Source: Dactylonectria macrodidyma (Eukaryota; Ascomycota; Sordariomycetes; Hypocreales; Nectriaceae). From it: a DNA stretch of 64,000 nucleotides. Position numbers and translations under genes: made by a program. Below, in pieces: positions 11,125 through 22,222 of the stretch. The notes under the pieces were generated by a model. That model was not told the DNA's origin and did not search any database. It saw nothing but the letters and a program-made list of their open reading frames with translations. Position 1 is the stretch's first letter. The number at the start of each line of letters is the position of its first letter. The stretch covers positions 186,001 through 250,000 of the forward strand of contig JAGMUV010000026.1 of the NCBI GenBank assembly GCA_020744425.1. Direction: 5' to 3'.

Positions 11125-13869
11125 CAGTGCTGGATAGACACGCTATGAAACTGAAACTGGGGTGAGTTTCAGTTTCATGAAACCGGACGCCAGTATAGTT
11201 TCAGTTTCATATGAATCAATATCTAATTCCTTTGTTTTTTCCCCCCCTGTCTTTGGCAACCTCAGTGCCGACATACACCTTACCACTGGGCACCTCAAAG
11301 ATGTCTCGCATTGCCTGCCTACCTATGCTACCAATTCGCTAGCCTCGCCATCGCTTTCTTCCCCCTTGCCCATCTCAATATCTTCTTGGAGAATCCTTAC
11401 AGCCGCGTCGATATCCTCCACTCCCCTAAACACCCCTGCAAGAAGCGGCCTGCTTTTCCCCTTTGGAACCCTTATCCAGCTTTTAATGCACTCACATGCC
11501 TCTACCATTTTGGCAGACATGCTACTTCTATCCCATGTAACCTGCCGTCTTGCGCCTGAGAAAATTCGCTCTGCTTCCGTAGACATCGGAGGGATGCAGA
11601 ATATGTCAACGGCCATACGGCAGAGGAGGGGAAAATTCTCTCGCTGGGTCGGTTCAAGCCACCACTGTAAGGCCGTTTGTTGTCCAATCCCAACTTGTGA
11701 GCCCTGCGAAGTATCGTCAAAACCTGGCCATTAGGTAGAAGGCTTCAAATTACTTACATAAATAAAGCGGTCGAATTCATCCTTCACCTCGCTCGCTGTG
11801 CTGTACCGGTACACCTTCTGCCTCCAGCGATCGAACTCGTCGAGTTCTTGCCCTTTCTCCTGTTGCTTATCTTGGAGCTGGTAGCTCTTGTACTCTGTGG
11901 ACCAAATCTTTCTAACAGACTTCACGGCATTGCTAACCCAGGCTGGGTTTCTCTTCCACTGCTCACTCAGATAGCTCTTTCGGAGTGCTGGGTGGAGGAG
12001 GATACCAGCCACGTACACGGGGCCTGTTCGGTAAGCTGGTAATACTTCTCGAACTTTAGCCAAGCCACATGAAAGCGCGCGTAGAAGCGTGGGTTACTGA
12101 AAGCCTTGTCTTTAGCCTGCGTGAAGTGATGATGGAGAAAATCCATATGAGATAGAACTTCATCGAGTGTGTTCTCCCGGCCTTGGCGTACCGAACTCTG
12201 GTGAAATGGTTGTAGAAACGCATGGATGTCTCGGAGCTCGTTCCAGTCGTCGTGGTCCAGTGCATCTTTCTCGACCTTGGCATGATTTTCTTGAATCCAA
12301 TCCATGAACTTTGCCCGCCTCTCAATTGCCACGTCGATAAGACGAAACCATGAATTCCAGCGTGTATCATTGTCCCTCGGCAAGGCCCTGCCAATCTTGG
12401 CCTTGAAGTCGTTGCAGATGCTGCTAGAGCTCCTTGAATACATGCACAAGTTGTGCAGCTTCCCCAGAACATTAAACTCCCGCCATTCCTCGGTGGCTTG
12501 TGCCTTCGTAATGACGCCCCCTTCCTCTTTTTCGGATAGCCTGCACAGTCGCTCATACGCCTTATCAATCCCTTCTTGCTCATCTTCCTGAATCTTCTTT
12601 GCTTTACTCCGGAAAAGGAAGGCTTGAACGATGAGGTTCATGATGTGGCCACTGCAGCGTAGTCGCCTGGCAACCGGGTCTAAACCATCAATCTCTTTTG
12701 CGACGTCGTCAAGCATAGTATCGTTAGCATCGTGATTATCCATCGTAAAGTAGCCAATCGTATTGCTGAGGTCGTACTCTTCGACAACCTCCAGGAAAGT
12801 CTTGGCTTGCAATTTCCCATTGTGGCTTCCTTTGAACTCGCGTAGTAACAATAACGCTTGAGCGACTTCTCTAGTCTCCGCGTCTACAAAATGGACCACG
12901 ATTGCCTGATATGCTGCCTTCTGTTCCGATGAGGTCCACATGTCAATGGTGAAGTGGACCATGGAAGAGAGAGAGCCATGAAGCTTATTGACGAGGCCTT
13001 GTTTGTGTTGAGCGAACGTCTTTCCGAGAAGCTTCGGTACCGCTCTGCGGCTGCGTAGGAGGACGTCCCGGGCCATATAGTTGCAGGAGAGGATGACAGC
13101 ATGAAACTCGGGGTACTCGATGAATGTGTGGGCAATATTGCGAACTGCAAGAAGCCTGGCAAGGGCTTCCTCGAACGCAGGAATATTAATAGCATTTGCC
13201 AAGTATTTTTCCTCGTTGAGGTCTCGATTGGCTTGACGTTCCTCCTGCCTTCCAAACAAATCCGTGATGGTGCCATGTTGCTGCTTCTTCAGGTCCGACC
13301 TCTCGGCATACTCTATAACCCGGATGCCGTGAAAGCCGCAGGTGCTTGCGGGCTCGGCTCATGTTCGTGGTTACCGAATTAGGCTTTTTCGTGTAGTCGC
13401 AGTGCTTGCAGTACCAGATTTCGTGGTATGAAGAATCACGAGCTTTCTCTCCTCTCTCTTCATAAGGGTCGCGCGCCTCGTTCCAAGTGCTGTTGTTTGT
13501 ACGGCCTTTGGTGCGCTTGCCAGCCCGATCAGAGGGAGAGCGATTCAATGCGCGTTTCGCGGGAACGGAAGAGTCATGCGATGCAGGTGCCGGAGACTCG
13601 TCAGAAGGCTTTGAGAACAAGGGAGAAGGCGAAGCTGAGGACATTTTTACGATTAGCAAGTTTCGAACTGCGTTGAAGGCATTTGCTTGCAAAATATTCT
13701 TGGTTAAGTACTAAGATATTTGGGACTCATCGGGCGTATATGAAACATATGAAACCGACTGAAACATATGAAACTGGGAGGGTTACAGTTTCATATGAAA
13801 CCGGGTCCAGGGGCAGTTTCAGTTTCATATGAAACAGTATGAAACAACACGCGTGTCTATCCAGCACTG
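11125..13869 (-). mobile_element. hAT DNA transposon with perfect 19-bp TIRs
   Basis: The element starts CAGTGCTGGATAGACACGC (11,125-11,143) and ends with its exact reverse complement (13,851-13,869). The CAGTG start is typical of hAT ends. Subterminal DNA on both sides is packed with GTTTCAnnTGAAAC-like motifs (11,144-11,215 and 13,738-13,845), probable transposase binding sites. The expected 8-bp target duplication is missing (GCTCGGCC on the left, CCCCTGAT on the right). Confidence 0.88.
11323..13644 (-). pseudogene. hAT transposase with two frameshifts
   Basis: The likely start is ATG 13,644. A BED-type zinc finger (WYCKHCDY...RARKHLR) lies near residues 80-110. A one-base shift near 13,340 then separates it from the long catalytic frame (about 13,290-12,030). 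That frame contains HFTIDMWTSS, TMDNHDAND, RCSGHIMNL and the N-DTRWNSW block of hAT transposases. A second one-base shift near 12,020 precedes the last part (VYVAGILLHP). A 54-nt intron (about GTAAGT to CGCAG, near 11,753-11,700) leads to the dimerisation region (PPMSTEAERIFSGARR). All expected domains are present. Only the two single-base shifts disable it, so the loss may be recent, or one shift could be an unrecognised intron. Confidence 0.82.
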
Positions 13870-14858
13870 CCCCTGATCCACTGCCGATTTACTTTAGTCT
13901 CAACCTCTCTGTCTATAACCAGCAGATTGTTGAATCGGAGTGGCAGAATCAGTGGTTCCATTTCACTGGAAAGGTACACCCCTACGCACTGGAGTGGGTG
14001 CTACGGGAGCCTGATGTTTTCACCGATGAAGATGGTGACGGCGAAGTGTACAAGGTTCCAGTTGTTCTCATACGCGACTTTGGATACCAAGCGTAAGCAG
14101 ACTTATCAATTTCCCCACCCCTTTCAAGTTTTTATTCTCTTTCCTATTCGCGCTTTGCCATTCTCTCTCCTCTGCAAGAAGATGGCAGATAGGAAAGATA
14201 CACAGTTTGTTCCAGGTGTGCCCTTCAACTGCGTCGGCAAGATTGTTGGCCTGCTTGACCATAGTCTTATGGTAGCTGCCCCTACGGTCGATGAGAAGGA
14301 CTATGTTTTCATTGTCGTTCCCGACTCTTGGACGTTTCCGGACAAGAGCACGCCAGCTGCACCTGCCGCTAACACAGTCTCCCCCTCCAAAACCGAACCT
14401 GGCCCATCCCAAACTGGCGGCTTCGCAGCAGCGAGGTCTATGTTCAAGTCTCCCTCAAAGAAATCTTCACAGGTGCAACAGTCACGGTCACAATCATCAC
14501 AATCGCCGCAGGGAGGTCCATCCCAACAACCCGTTACTCCATCTCAGAACAAAAGGCCCGCAATCTCCGCATCTCCATCGTCTCAGTCAAGTTCGAACAA
14601 CCCCGCCCCAAGAGACTCAGGAGGTCTACTGTAACTACCGCAACATCTCCAATCATTGCAGGGTCGCCGGTCTCCCCTTTAACGTCCGTAGACTCTGATG
14701 AAAATGATAACCATGAAGAAGGTGAAGCGAAGGAAAACGAGGACTCTCCATCACCTAACATATCTGCCACACTCCGATCCTCCGTTCGTCCTAATATGAG
14801 GTCATCAACTACCGAACCAGGTGGCAGGAACAAGAGGCATCCGACCAAGAGACTATAA
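13870..14858 (+). pseudogene. Truncated gene resembling the Helitron H2 passenger gene
   Basis: The open frame enters directly from the hAT end. It reads through WFHFTGKVHPYALEW to RDFGYQ, where a 100-nt intron (14,093-14,192, GTAAGC to ATAG, phase 2) leads to a second exon (VPFNCVGKIVGLLDH, then FIVVPDSW) and a Ser/Pro/Gln-rich tail. A one-base shift near 14,605 must be bridged to reach the basic end (KRLRRS, then KRHPTKRL) and the TAA at 14,858. Order and tail (globular beta-rich part, low-complexity region, RHPxK basic end) resemble the gene at 61,486-62,548. I infer a possible OB-like fold, but this is weak. The 5' end is missing at the hAT boundary. Confidence 0.5.
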
Positions 14859-14985
14859 GTAGCATAGTATAGTGATAGTGTGTGGTATTCTGGGCTGTTG
14901 TATTGGGTTTGGAAAACTTACAGATTGATATGTGGGGGAAATAAGAGTGTGGTTTCAACACCAGTGCGAGTGATAAAGTCCAATG

Positions 14986-15201
14986 TGTAACGGGTCAGGC
15001 CCACTTGGCTGGCGGCTCTGCCGCCAAGCCGAATTCTTCGTCACAACGCCATCGAGTTGATTCTCGAATCTTCTATATTAAAGAAGATATAACGCGTCTT
15101 CGCGCACCCAGTTTGTATTTAGATTCTTTCCTTTCTTCACCTTGAAAGTAAACAGCATAGGGACTAGTTAGTTTGAATCAACTCGCTAGAGGCCTTTCAC
15201 A
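14986..15201. mobile_element. Solo LTR with 5-bp target duplication
   Basis: A 216-bp block starts TGTAACGGGT and ends CTTTCACA (TG...CA). It is flanked on both sides by CAATG (14,981-14,985 and 15,202-15,206). A solo LTR left by LTR-LTR recombination explains this well. The start resembles that of the candidate LTR at 8382-8564. The strand of the parent element cannot be fixed from the solo copy, although TGTAACGGG is the likely 5' end. Confidence 0.75.
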
Positions 15202-15237
15202 CAATGATCTCAACACCAGGACATCTTGGCATGCCAG

Positions 15238-15927
15238 CTTCTTATACTCAAGTTGACAATTTTCCCTCTTTGGTATGGCGTCTGATTGGTCTCTGCTAGT
15301 CTCAGTCCCCTGATCCCTGTCTCAATTATTGACCCTCACCCTATTCGCTAGGTCTCTTAGTTCTGCATTAAGCTCTTCAAATCGTGCCACTCAGAATGGT
15401 GCCTGCTCCTCAAAGCCTGCTGCGTACGTCTTATTGGCTACGCAAAACAAAGGTAACACACACACGCGCCCTATTGGCCAAGTCTCTTCATCCACCCACC
15501 CAGAGCCGACCACTTAAAACCGCGCCCTCTTCTCAACACGTGCAGCAACCCACTAGTAAAACAGCCATACAGGCTCTTGTTGCAAGCTTCGTACCGAAAG
15601 GCTACTCAGCGCAAGGGAGCCGCCAACTTGCCCATCACGCCCAGCTTCCAACTTCCAACGTCCCCCGGCGGACGTGCGCCTTCCCCTGTGCAAGAATGAA
15701 CCCGCCAATGCTATGGGTGGTTTTTATTGTTCAAGTTTTTATTGTTCAAGTCGGGTGCCTTCCGTTAGGAAGGTCTTTCTTATTCGCGCCCGACCCTTGA
15801 CACCCTGAGTCCCCGCCCGTCCCTGGCCTCTGATTGGTTGCAAAGTTAGCTACCTTCTGATTGGCTAATAAAATGGCTTCCTAACGGGAGGCCTTCCTAG
15901 CAAGCCGGTGTGGCGGCTGCTCCCCAG
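15238..15927 (-). mobile_element. Deletion derivative of Helitron H3
   Basis: Read on the minus strand, the first 47 bases (15,927-15,881) match the 5' edge of H3 at 30,960-31,007. The next about 100 bases (15,880-15,782) match 40,942-41,035 next to the end of the H3 gene. The rest (to about 15,690, and 15,690-15,238) includes a match to 50,083-50,985. The internal 10 kb is absent. A hairpin CCTTCCTAACGGAAGG lies at about 15,772. This is a non-autonomous derivative, or the joined ends of an H3-type element, and it works as an empty-site reference for two insertions near 41-50 kb. Confidence 0.7.
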
Positions 15928-17683
15928 TATAGTGTAGAGAGTGAAGGTTGAGGCCTTGCAAATGTTTGAAAGGACCAGACATAGCAGACGCTGGCCCCAT
16001 GCAAGTCCAAGAATAACATCTTGCATCGTGATGCTGAGAGACGGCCGCATCAAGCGCTGGCTGTAACGTTTAGGGTAGCATCCAAACCCCCCCCATCCCC
16101 TTCGTGAGATTGCGTAATCACGGATCATAACGCATCAGACCAAGCTCTGTGGCCCCGCGAGAAGCGACTTGTCATACATTGAGAACTTCCCCGTCCCTGC
16201 TTCCAGCTTGTACTACGCAAATTACTCTCACGGACGCCGCGGAGATACGAAGGAGGGGTCCGAGGCACATTTGTGTGACACTCCCAAGCCGCCCTCGTCA
16301 CACCCTGGCTTGACGCTTATCACATGTTGATACATCATACGAGCCGCCTCCCGAGGGTTTGGGTTGGTTAACCGCCTCTAGAACGGTGGCCACCCACAAG
16401 ACCAGGTCCTTGACGGCATAAGAGGTGGAGGCAGGAACCCTGAAAAGGGGATCGAGATGGGAACTCCTCATAGCACGGACCTGAAAGTAGGTAGGTAGGG
16501 AAGGAAACGAAATTAACATTCTGTAGGACAAGCCTGTTGCCCCCTGTTATTACACAATGCTTTGAAATTCCCCCCGAAAGGATCTCCACAATGGTGTCTT
16601 GCCATCTTTATCTTCTAGCCCCGTTTTAATCCCGCCATTATGCTTGCTCGCGTCGCACACGCTGCTACGGCTGCAGATACGAGGCCTCTCGCTGCGGTTC
16701 GCTACTTAGGCCGCCTCGGCGTCCGTTTGGCGCTGTTGGTGCCAAACAAGCGAGCATGGAAGCAAGAGACAATGGATGTCAAGATAGTGACTAGAGATTC
16801 ACGCAATCGAAGTCGATCAAGTCCAGGATTCCCGGAAGCGCAACATTAGGGTCATCTACATAACGACCCAACGTGTCAGAATCTGGATCAGTTAGTTGAT
16901 CTTTAGACGGTCAATTGGCTCTTTTGGCATGTGATTGCACAACCCGTTAGCGCCTTACCTAAAAACACGCGACATCACTTTCACGTTATCAACTCGACCA
17001 CCATCCATCACATGAGGCTCTATGCCAATCCTCCGGTTATGCTTTCGTCTCAGTTGATAGACCGCGTTCTAGACCCTGCCGGTCAAAGTTTAACACTACA
17101 GTTTGGTTCTACCATTGAATGTGACAGAGATCGTCAGACACGCTAGCCACGAGAGGCTACTGTGATCAGTTCTTCCCGAGCCATGTCAATCTGGTGTCCT
17201 GTGAAATCAGCCACCAAAGAGCTACGAAACTCAATATGAAGGTCCTAGATTCCTTTAGAACTTTTTCTATCTAATGGTACCCGAAAACAATTGGGGGACC
17301 TCAGGACAATAGCCCATAGTTTCCTCATTGAAGAGGTCATTTGTTTTAGGTAACCCGTATGAGTGGGCAAAATAATGACATTGCCGGGTTGAAAGTGGCT
17401 GCAGATCGTGATGGTAGGACTATGGCGTCACGTAACGTCTGCAGAAATGTCTGAATTCCGATACCAGCTCGAGACTTGCACCCTGTGTTATGTTGCTGTC
17501 AAAGGATTATAAACTAATGGATACTAACATTTGCTAGTTTGCGGCCACAGCACGACTGTACACCTAAAGCATCCCGAAGTTCGTCTATGAATTGGTTCGT
17601 TCCCGTAACTATTCTTCTACTTCCTCGTCTTTCTCAAATAGTCTACGACCCAGCCGACACAATTCCTTGAGACCAATACCAGC
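15928..17683. other. Intergenic, nothing recognised
   Basis: Several short frames exist, for example 16,298-16,531 on the minus strand and 16,640-16,849 on the plus strand, but none has domain character or neighbours that support it. The last 100 bases before 17,684 (ctattcttctacttcctcgt and similar) look like a pyrimidine-rich fungal core promoter. Confidence 0.4.
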
Positions 17684-18119
17684 ATGGCTTCCCGAGAACT
17701 CGTCGTGGTGGTCTTGAACCTGACCAATGAAGAACTCAGCCTATTGCCCGAATCCCCGAATCTCTCCCATGGCAAATGGATGGATGATCCGGGGTCTCGG
17801 CCTCCCCAAGAGATTCGAGCGGGAGAGAGTGGAATGTGGCGTTGTCAGGCAGAGCACATAGGGGTGCAGATTGAGGGATCCGTCAGCTACTCCATTGTCG
17901 GTTATGACTCCAATGTCAGGGTGACATTCACATGGAAAATATACTCTGTCAGGCCAAACGAATTCCATCAGTCTTGTGCAGCAGAGGGGTTCGAAATCCA
18001 AGCCATTGGCGGAGGTGGTAGGCAGCCTGTGGTGGTTTACATCTTCAGTAAGTGGACCACAACAATAATGGTCTTTTCGACTGTCTAACAAGACCTAAAC
18101 AGAACCGGTGAATTCATAG
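17684..18119 (+). CDS. Small ET79/aegerolysin-like beta-sandwich protein
   Basis: Two exons, 17,684-18,047 and 18,103-18,119, give 126 aa. The 55-nt intron has GTAAGT, CTAAC and ACAG signals, and its last exon adds only about five residues (ending KPVNS). The protein has NLTNEEL, HGKWMDDP, GMWRCQAE and IEGSVSYSI blocks. Together these recall the compact beta-sandwich proteins grouped with Bacillus crystal protein ET79 and fungal aegerolysins, some members of which act on membranes. No signal peptide is seen, so it is probably cytosolic or released unconventionally, as is usual in those families. Activity cannot be inferred from sequence, and the family placement is by motif feel only. The gene looks intact and stands alone. 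Confidence 0.6.
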
Positions 18120-18289
18120 GCTAGGAGCATATCGTCTCTCTACGAGATACTGTTGGAGTAATGTGTTCGTTTTGTTTTGTTTTGTTTTGTATTATTAACG
18201 TCTTGCGGGATCAGCCCGCCTATTCCTTGAAGGACAAGAAGACGTGCTGGGCTAACTAGGCTAAAAGGTATAGAGCAAGTGAGACTACC

Positions 18290-18984
18290 TTAGAGTTGGA
18301 GCTTCACGAGCATGATTGCCCCAGTGGTGTGCAGAGTAGTCGTACAATGGGTTCAACCTTATCCGTTCTTCGAATTCTTCATCGGTCCGACAGAACCCGC
18401 TCTCAGACATCGAATGGCAAGTAGGTAACGTAAGTGGCTGTGATGTCAGTTTCTGCATTCGGAAACCATTTTTCTCGGTTTTTGTCGAAGTATTGCTGCG
18501 TCGTGTAGTGGACTAGCTGGATGGTGTCGCCTTGTTCGTCGATCATGACTTACCCAGCACACGCCTCTGGCAACCCATCTTCATCAAGCTCTGTCGTGCC
18601 AACTTCTACAGCTAGAGAACGCCGAAGCTCTACAATAGTAAGCGGCCTCTTTGCGCAGGTAATCCATGACAGAATCTACCGGTACTTAGCAAAGCTTCGG
18701 TGGCCTGGTACCTGAATTTCGATTCGCTCCATTGCCGTCTCGTACGCATGGTCGTACGCATCCGATCCGCTTGGTAGCTTCGCAAGAGCGCTACGGACCA
18801 CTTTGACCGATGTCTTGTCGAGTAGAGATTCAAGATGACAGTTCACCTCATGGTGGACTGAGCGCCACAGCGACCTGGAGGTAAGGACGCGATCGCTTGG
18901 GACTGCCAGCGGGCGTCGGATGCTAGCGTAGTGGCGTGCGGGTGAAGGTTGGAAGCGACATGTTGTGAACTGGACTCTTGGCAT
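18290..18984 (-). pseudogene. Decayed NACHT/ankyrin-type (NLR-like) gene fragment
   Basis: The minus strand reads AYDHAYETAMERIE, then a stop, [35 protein letters not shown], a further stop, IQLVHYTTQQYF, KWFPNAETDI and YDYSAHHWGNHAR. These are, in order, the conserved blocks after the NACHT NTPase in fungal NLR-like proteins with ankyrin repeats, which take part in self/non-self recognition. The P-loop and the ankyrin repeats themselves are absent, and at least four stops interrupt the frame. It is a broken, truncated copy. Confidence 0.75.
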
Positions 18985-19239
18985 TGTCGGATGTAGATGG
19001 TGGATAACACCGCGTTGTAATTCGAGAACCGTGCCGAAACACCGACTTCAAATTATAGAGCATACATGAGATCCACCTCCACTGCCCTTAGGCTTTTAGC
19101 ACAACCCTAACATTTCTGATGCATCCACATAAATCCCTCTATCCAAATTCCCAGGAGTCACTCTTTCCACGACCAAATGTCGAAATCAGCCGTAGATGAT
19201 ATATTCAACGCGCTAGGGTTCAGAAGGTCGTACAGGTGC

Positions 19240-21483
19240 TATCCCATCGAGTGCGGATGGACCCCATTTTCGCCAAGGGCGGGGTAAAGCCAATCAGGGC
19301 TTATGGGACCACTAGAATAATCGAATCATATGCTAAGATTCAGGGTACCTCGATTCCTCTATAGATTTTGGGTGTGCCAGAGGTACCAACAATCTCCATC
19401 AGTACATAGCGGTACGTTACAGTCTAAGCAGCCTTTTCGAGTCTTTTTTCGCTGTTGCGGCTGTTGAGTGAGGCTATTCCTAGATACCTCACTTAGAGCC
19501 TGGCGTTTCTTCCTCCTGCCGCAATAGGTGCAAGGCGAGTTAACCCCCCTTGATCCCTTGCGATGGTGCTGCCAAGGAATAGATGTTTTCCTCTTATCTG
19601 AAGCCCGTTGAGGTCGTGAAAGTCTTCGACCTCCTGCTAATGGTCCAAACTGTTGAATAAGCTGGGATGCAAGCAGTCGCCGCCATTGATACTGGGTCTT
19701 AACCTTTTGCCACTCGGGCTTACCCCAGAGCTGCAGGAAGAAGCTATTTACAACGATCACTTCTAGTAGGAAATTCCAAGCAAGTGCCTGCCAGCCTCCT
19801 CGACGAATAGGGCGGTTATATTGATAATAGGACCTCATCTGGTCACTAATATCAACCCCATTCATCTTATGGTTATATTTATCAATTGCCTCAGGCACCG
19901 GGAGGTTCTTCCGGACGTCTGGGCCGAAGGCTTCTTTCCGGGCAGCCCGCTTTCCAGCAGAGCTTCCGGCCGGCCGGCGCCGGAGACGGATAACCTCCCG
20001 GCCGTCTCGGAAGACGGTTGTCAAGAAGAGGACAAGGGCGTTATCCTTCCAGGTGAATTGGTTGACCTATGAAGAGACAAATTGATCAGTATGGAGATAT
20101 CTATAGAAAGCAGTTTGCAATACCATACCTCCCCATCTAAGGTAGGGATGCAATGGATCTGACCCCAAGGAATACCCTGGCCTTCTGCTTCCTTCTCGGC
20201 GATGAGGATCTTATCTATCCCACTGTCTTTCCGGCAGGTCCCGGAAGCTCCGACCTGCTGCTTCCGGAGGGCCCGGAGAAGCCGTACGGAAGCAAAGAGA
20301 TTGTCTAGGAATACGTGGTAGACTGCAGCCGGAAGTAGGGTAATAAGTGTCGTTACAACCCGTTGCGTTGGCGTTAACGGGTCCCACTTTGCGGCAGCTG
20401 CTCCAGCCTTGCTGCCTGCCGGCCGGGCCTGAGGGACTAGTCCGTATGGGCCCTTTCCGTGTACGTGCCAGAGCCACCGGAGGCAGTAGCCCGATTGGGC
20501 AAGGATCCAGACCTTGAAGCCGGTTGGGATCGGCTTCGTCGGTATTGTCGTCGTCTCTAGGGACCGGCCCGTAAACCGGACCATAGCCTCGTCAACGGTA
20601 AGGTCGGAGCCGGCTGTATAGAAGGAATCCCCAGTCTCCTGGATATGGGCTGACCACTCATTAACCTTCCGGTATATATCTGGCATTCCGGCTTGGGCGG
20701 GGGCTTGGGCCCGGGCCTGGCCTTGACCTCCTGACTGGCTGGGCTGGAATTCAGAGGTATCAAAGATACGTAGCTGCCGGAGCAGACTTTGGAAGCGGTC
20801 CCGGGAGATAAGCCGGGTGAATAGATAGATAGGATCCTCCTTTTGCTGTTGAGTTGACCAATATCTTGATATTTGAGGTTCGCTATGTATCCCCATATAA
20901 AGCAGGATTCCTAAGAAGAGGTAAATCTCATCTACAGAAGTCTTCCTCCGATCATACACTCTTGACCGTTTAGCCCGGGGACCTTAGATAACGGCGCTGC
21001 ATTCGTCCATTGCACCCACCGCTCAATAAGGCCCCGGGGAACGTACCGGAGGAATAGGTCAAGCGGGGCTGCCGGCAGCTCCCGTATCTCTCGGGGCCGG
21101 GTCGGTACGTCAAAGGGTACGAAGGAGCCCGGCGGCCCGCGCTCGACAGCCGGAGGTTCGTGGGGCCGGACTGTGCTGTTATCGCACCGCTCCGGCGTAC
21201 AGTCGGCAGTGCAGGCGACAGCGAGGTCTTCAGGAAGGATCTCAACCACAATACAGCTCCGTACGGAAGCCCTGGAGGCACCGGAGGCATCAGAAGCATC
21301 AGAATCACTAGAAGACATCGCAGCATTGAACAAAATGACGGTTTTGGTGGTGACAGCAGGTAAGAAAACATAGGTGCAAATGATGTTTCGTCATGTACTG
21401 ATTGAAGTGCGGAGTAAAAGTGGGTATAAGAGTGGGTATTTTGGCCTTGGCGAAAATGGGGTCCATCCGCACTCGATGGGATA
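19240..21483 (-). mobile_element. PiggyBac-type transposon
   Basis: A perfect 39-bp inverted repeat (starting TATCCCATCGAGTGCGG) lies at 19,240-19,278 and 21,445-21,483. It encloses a PiggyBac transposase gene. The usual TTAA target is not seen; the ends meet GTGC on the left and CAGC on the right. The right end is only about 30 bp downstream of the stop codon of the RING gene. Confidence 0.8.
19359..21318 (-). pseudogene. PiggyBac transposase with one frameshift
   Basis: The likely start is ATG 21,318. An acidic Ser/Asp N-terminus is followed by a one-base shift near 20,985, after WVQWTNA. The main frame then gives the DDE domain (DDE_Tnp_1_7): SDLTVDEAMVRF and HVFLDNLF, and after a 62-nt intron (20,128-20,067, GTATGG to CATAG, phase 0) GVDISDQMRSYYQYNR. 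These are the three catalytic Asp regions. The tail carries the expected cysteine-rich domain (CTYCGRRKKR, then CLDCNVPLC) that binds the terminal repeats. Length and domain order are complete, and the single shift is the only visible defect. Confidence 0.82.
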
Positions 21484-21514
21484 CAGCTGTATCTTATATG
21501 GGATAGGTCTGAAT

Positions 21515-22222
21515 TCAAACTGGTGCCAGTACACTAACAGGCCTAAGTAGCCTATCAACAGTTTGGAGCTGGGAACCCGCAACCTCAGAGTTACGCCTCT
21601 GGTTAACTTCAGCCCGCTGAACTGTCGGACTCCGTTCCGACTGTGTAATACATACCGACTTACATAATGGACAATTGAAATGCCGCCTTTGAAACCAAGG
21701 GTCGATGCACTGTCTGTGAAAGACATGTTCGCATTTCAATCGTCGAACGCTATCCAAATCCCCGAAGACTTCGAGACAGATCACACTAAAACAATTTCAA
21801 TAGTTGGTATTAGTTAAAAGACAAAAATTCAAGAACGTACCAGACTTCTGACGAGTTGGACTTGTGCGAAGGCAAGGACGACTGCGATTTGGATGCCGGG
21901 GAAAATTTGTAGTTTTGGGCTGGACTTGTAGAGTTGAGAGTTTGGAGACAAGTTGTGCCGTTCGGGGCGTCTTCTCGACTCTCAATATCCACCTGTGCTC
22001 CTGGGTGTTGTCTTCTCCGATTGCGCATGCATCTGGGTCGTCAGTGTAGAGGTACAAAGAACCGGGGGAAAACACTGACGGGACAATGGCTAGTAGGGCT
22101 AGTAGGGCCACTACGGCCACTACGACCGCAGCCGCAGCAATTACGCCTACGATGGACGAATCTGATGACCTGGTATCGGACCCGTTTGTCGTCGTCGAAT
22201 TCAAGTTGCTAGTTTCGTCCAT
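21515..22222 (-). CDS. Membrane-anchored RING-H2 finger protein
   Basis: Three exons (22,222-22,080, 22,032-21,841 and 21,785-21,515) give 201 aa. A short Asn/Ser/Thr-rich luminal N-terminus precedes one transmembrane helix (about residues 25-47, rich in Ala/Val/Leu). Basic residues RNRRRQ follow, suggesting a cytosolic C-terminus. The RING-H2 begins CVICLEVF near residue 112 and has CEHVFHRQC and CPLC, the C3H2C3 zinc ligands of a ubiquitin E3 ligase. Intron 2 (55 nt, GTACGT, CTAAT, TTAG) is clear and completes the first RING cysteine. Intron 1 (47 nt, GTCAGT donor) is inferred because it links the helix to the basic patch. Substrates are unknown. Confidence 0.75.

Noticed and set aside
16298..16531. 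77-codon minus-strand frame
   Set aside because: Looks weakly protein-like but has no partner exon or known motif.
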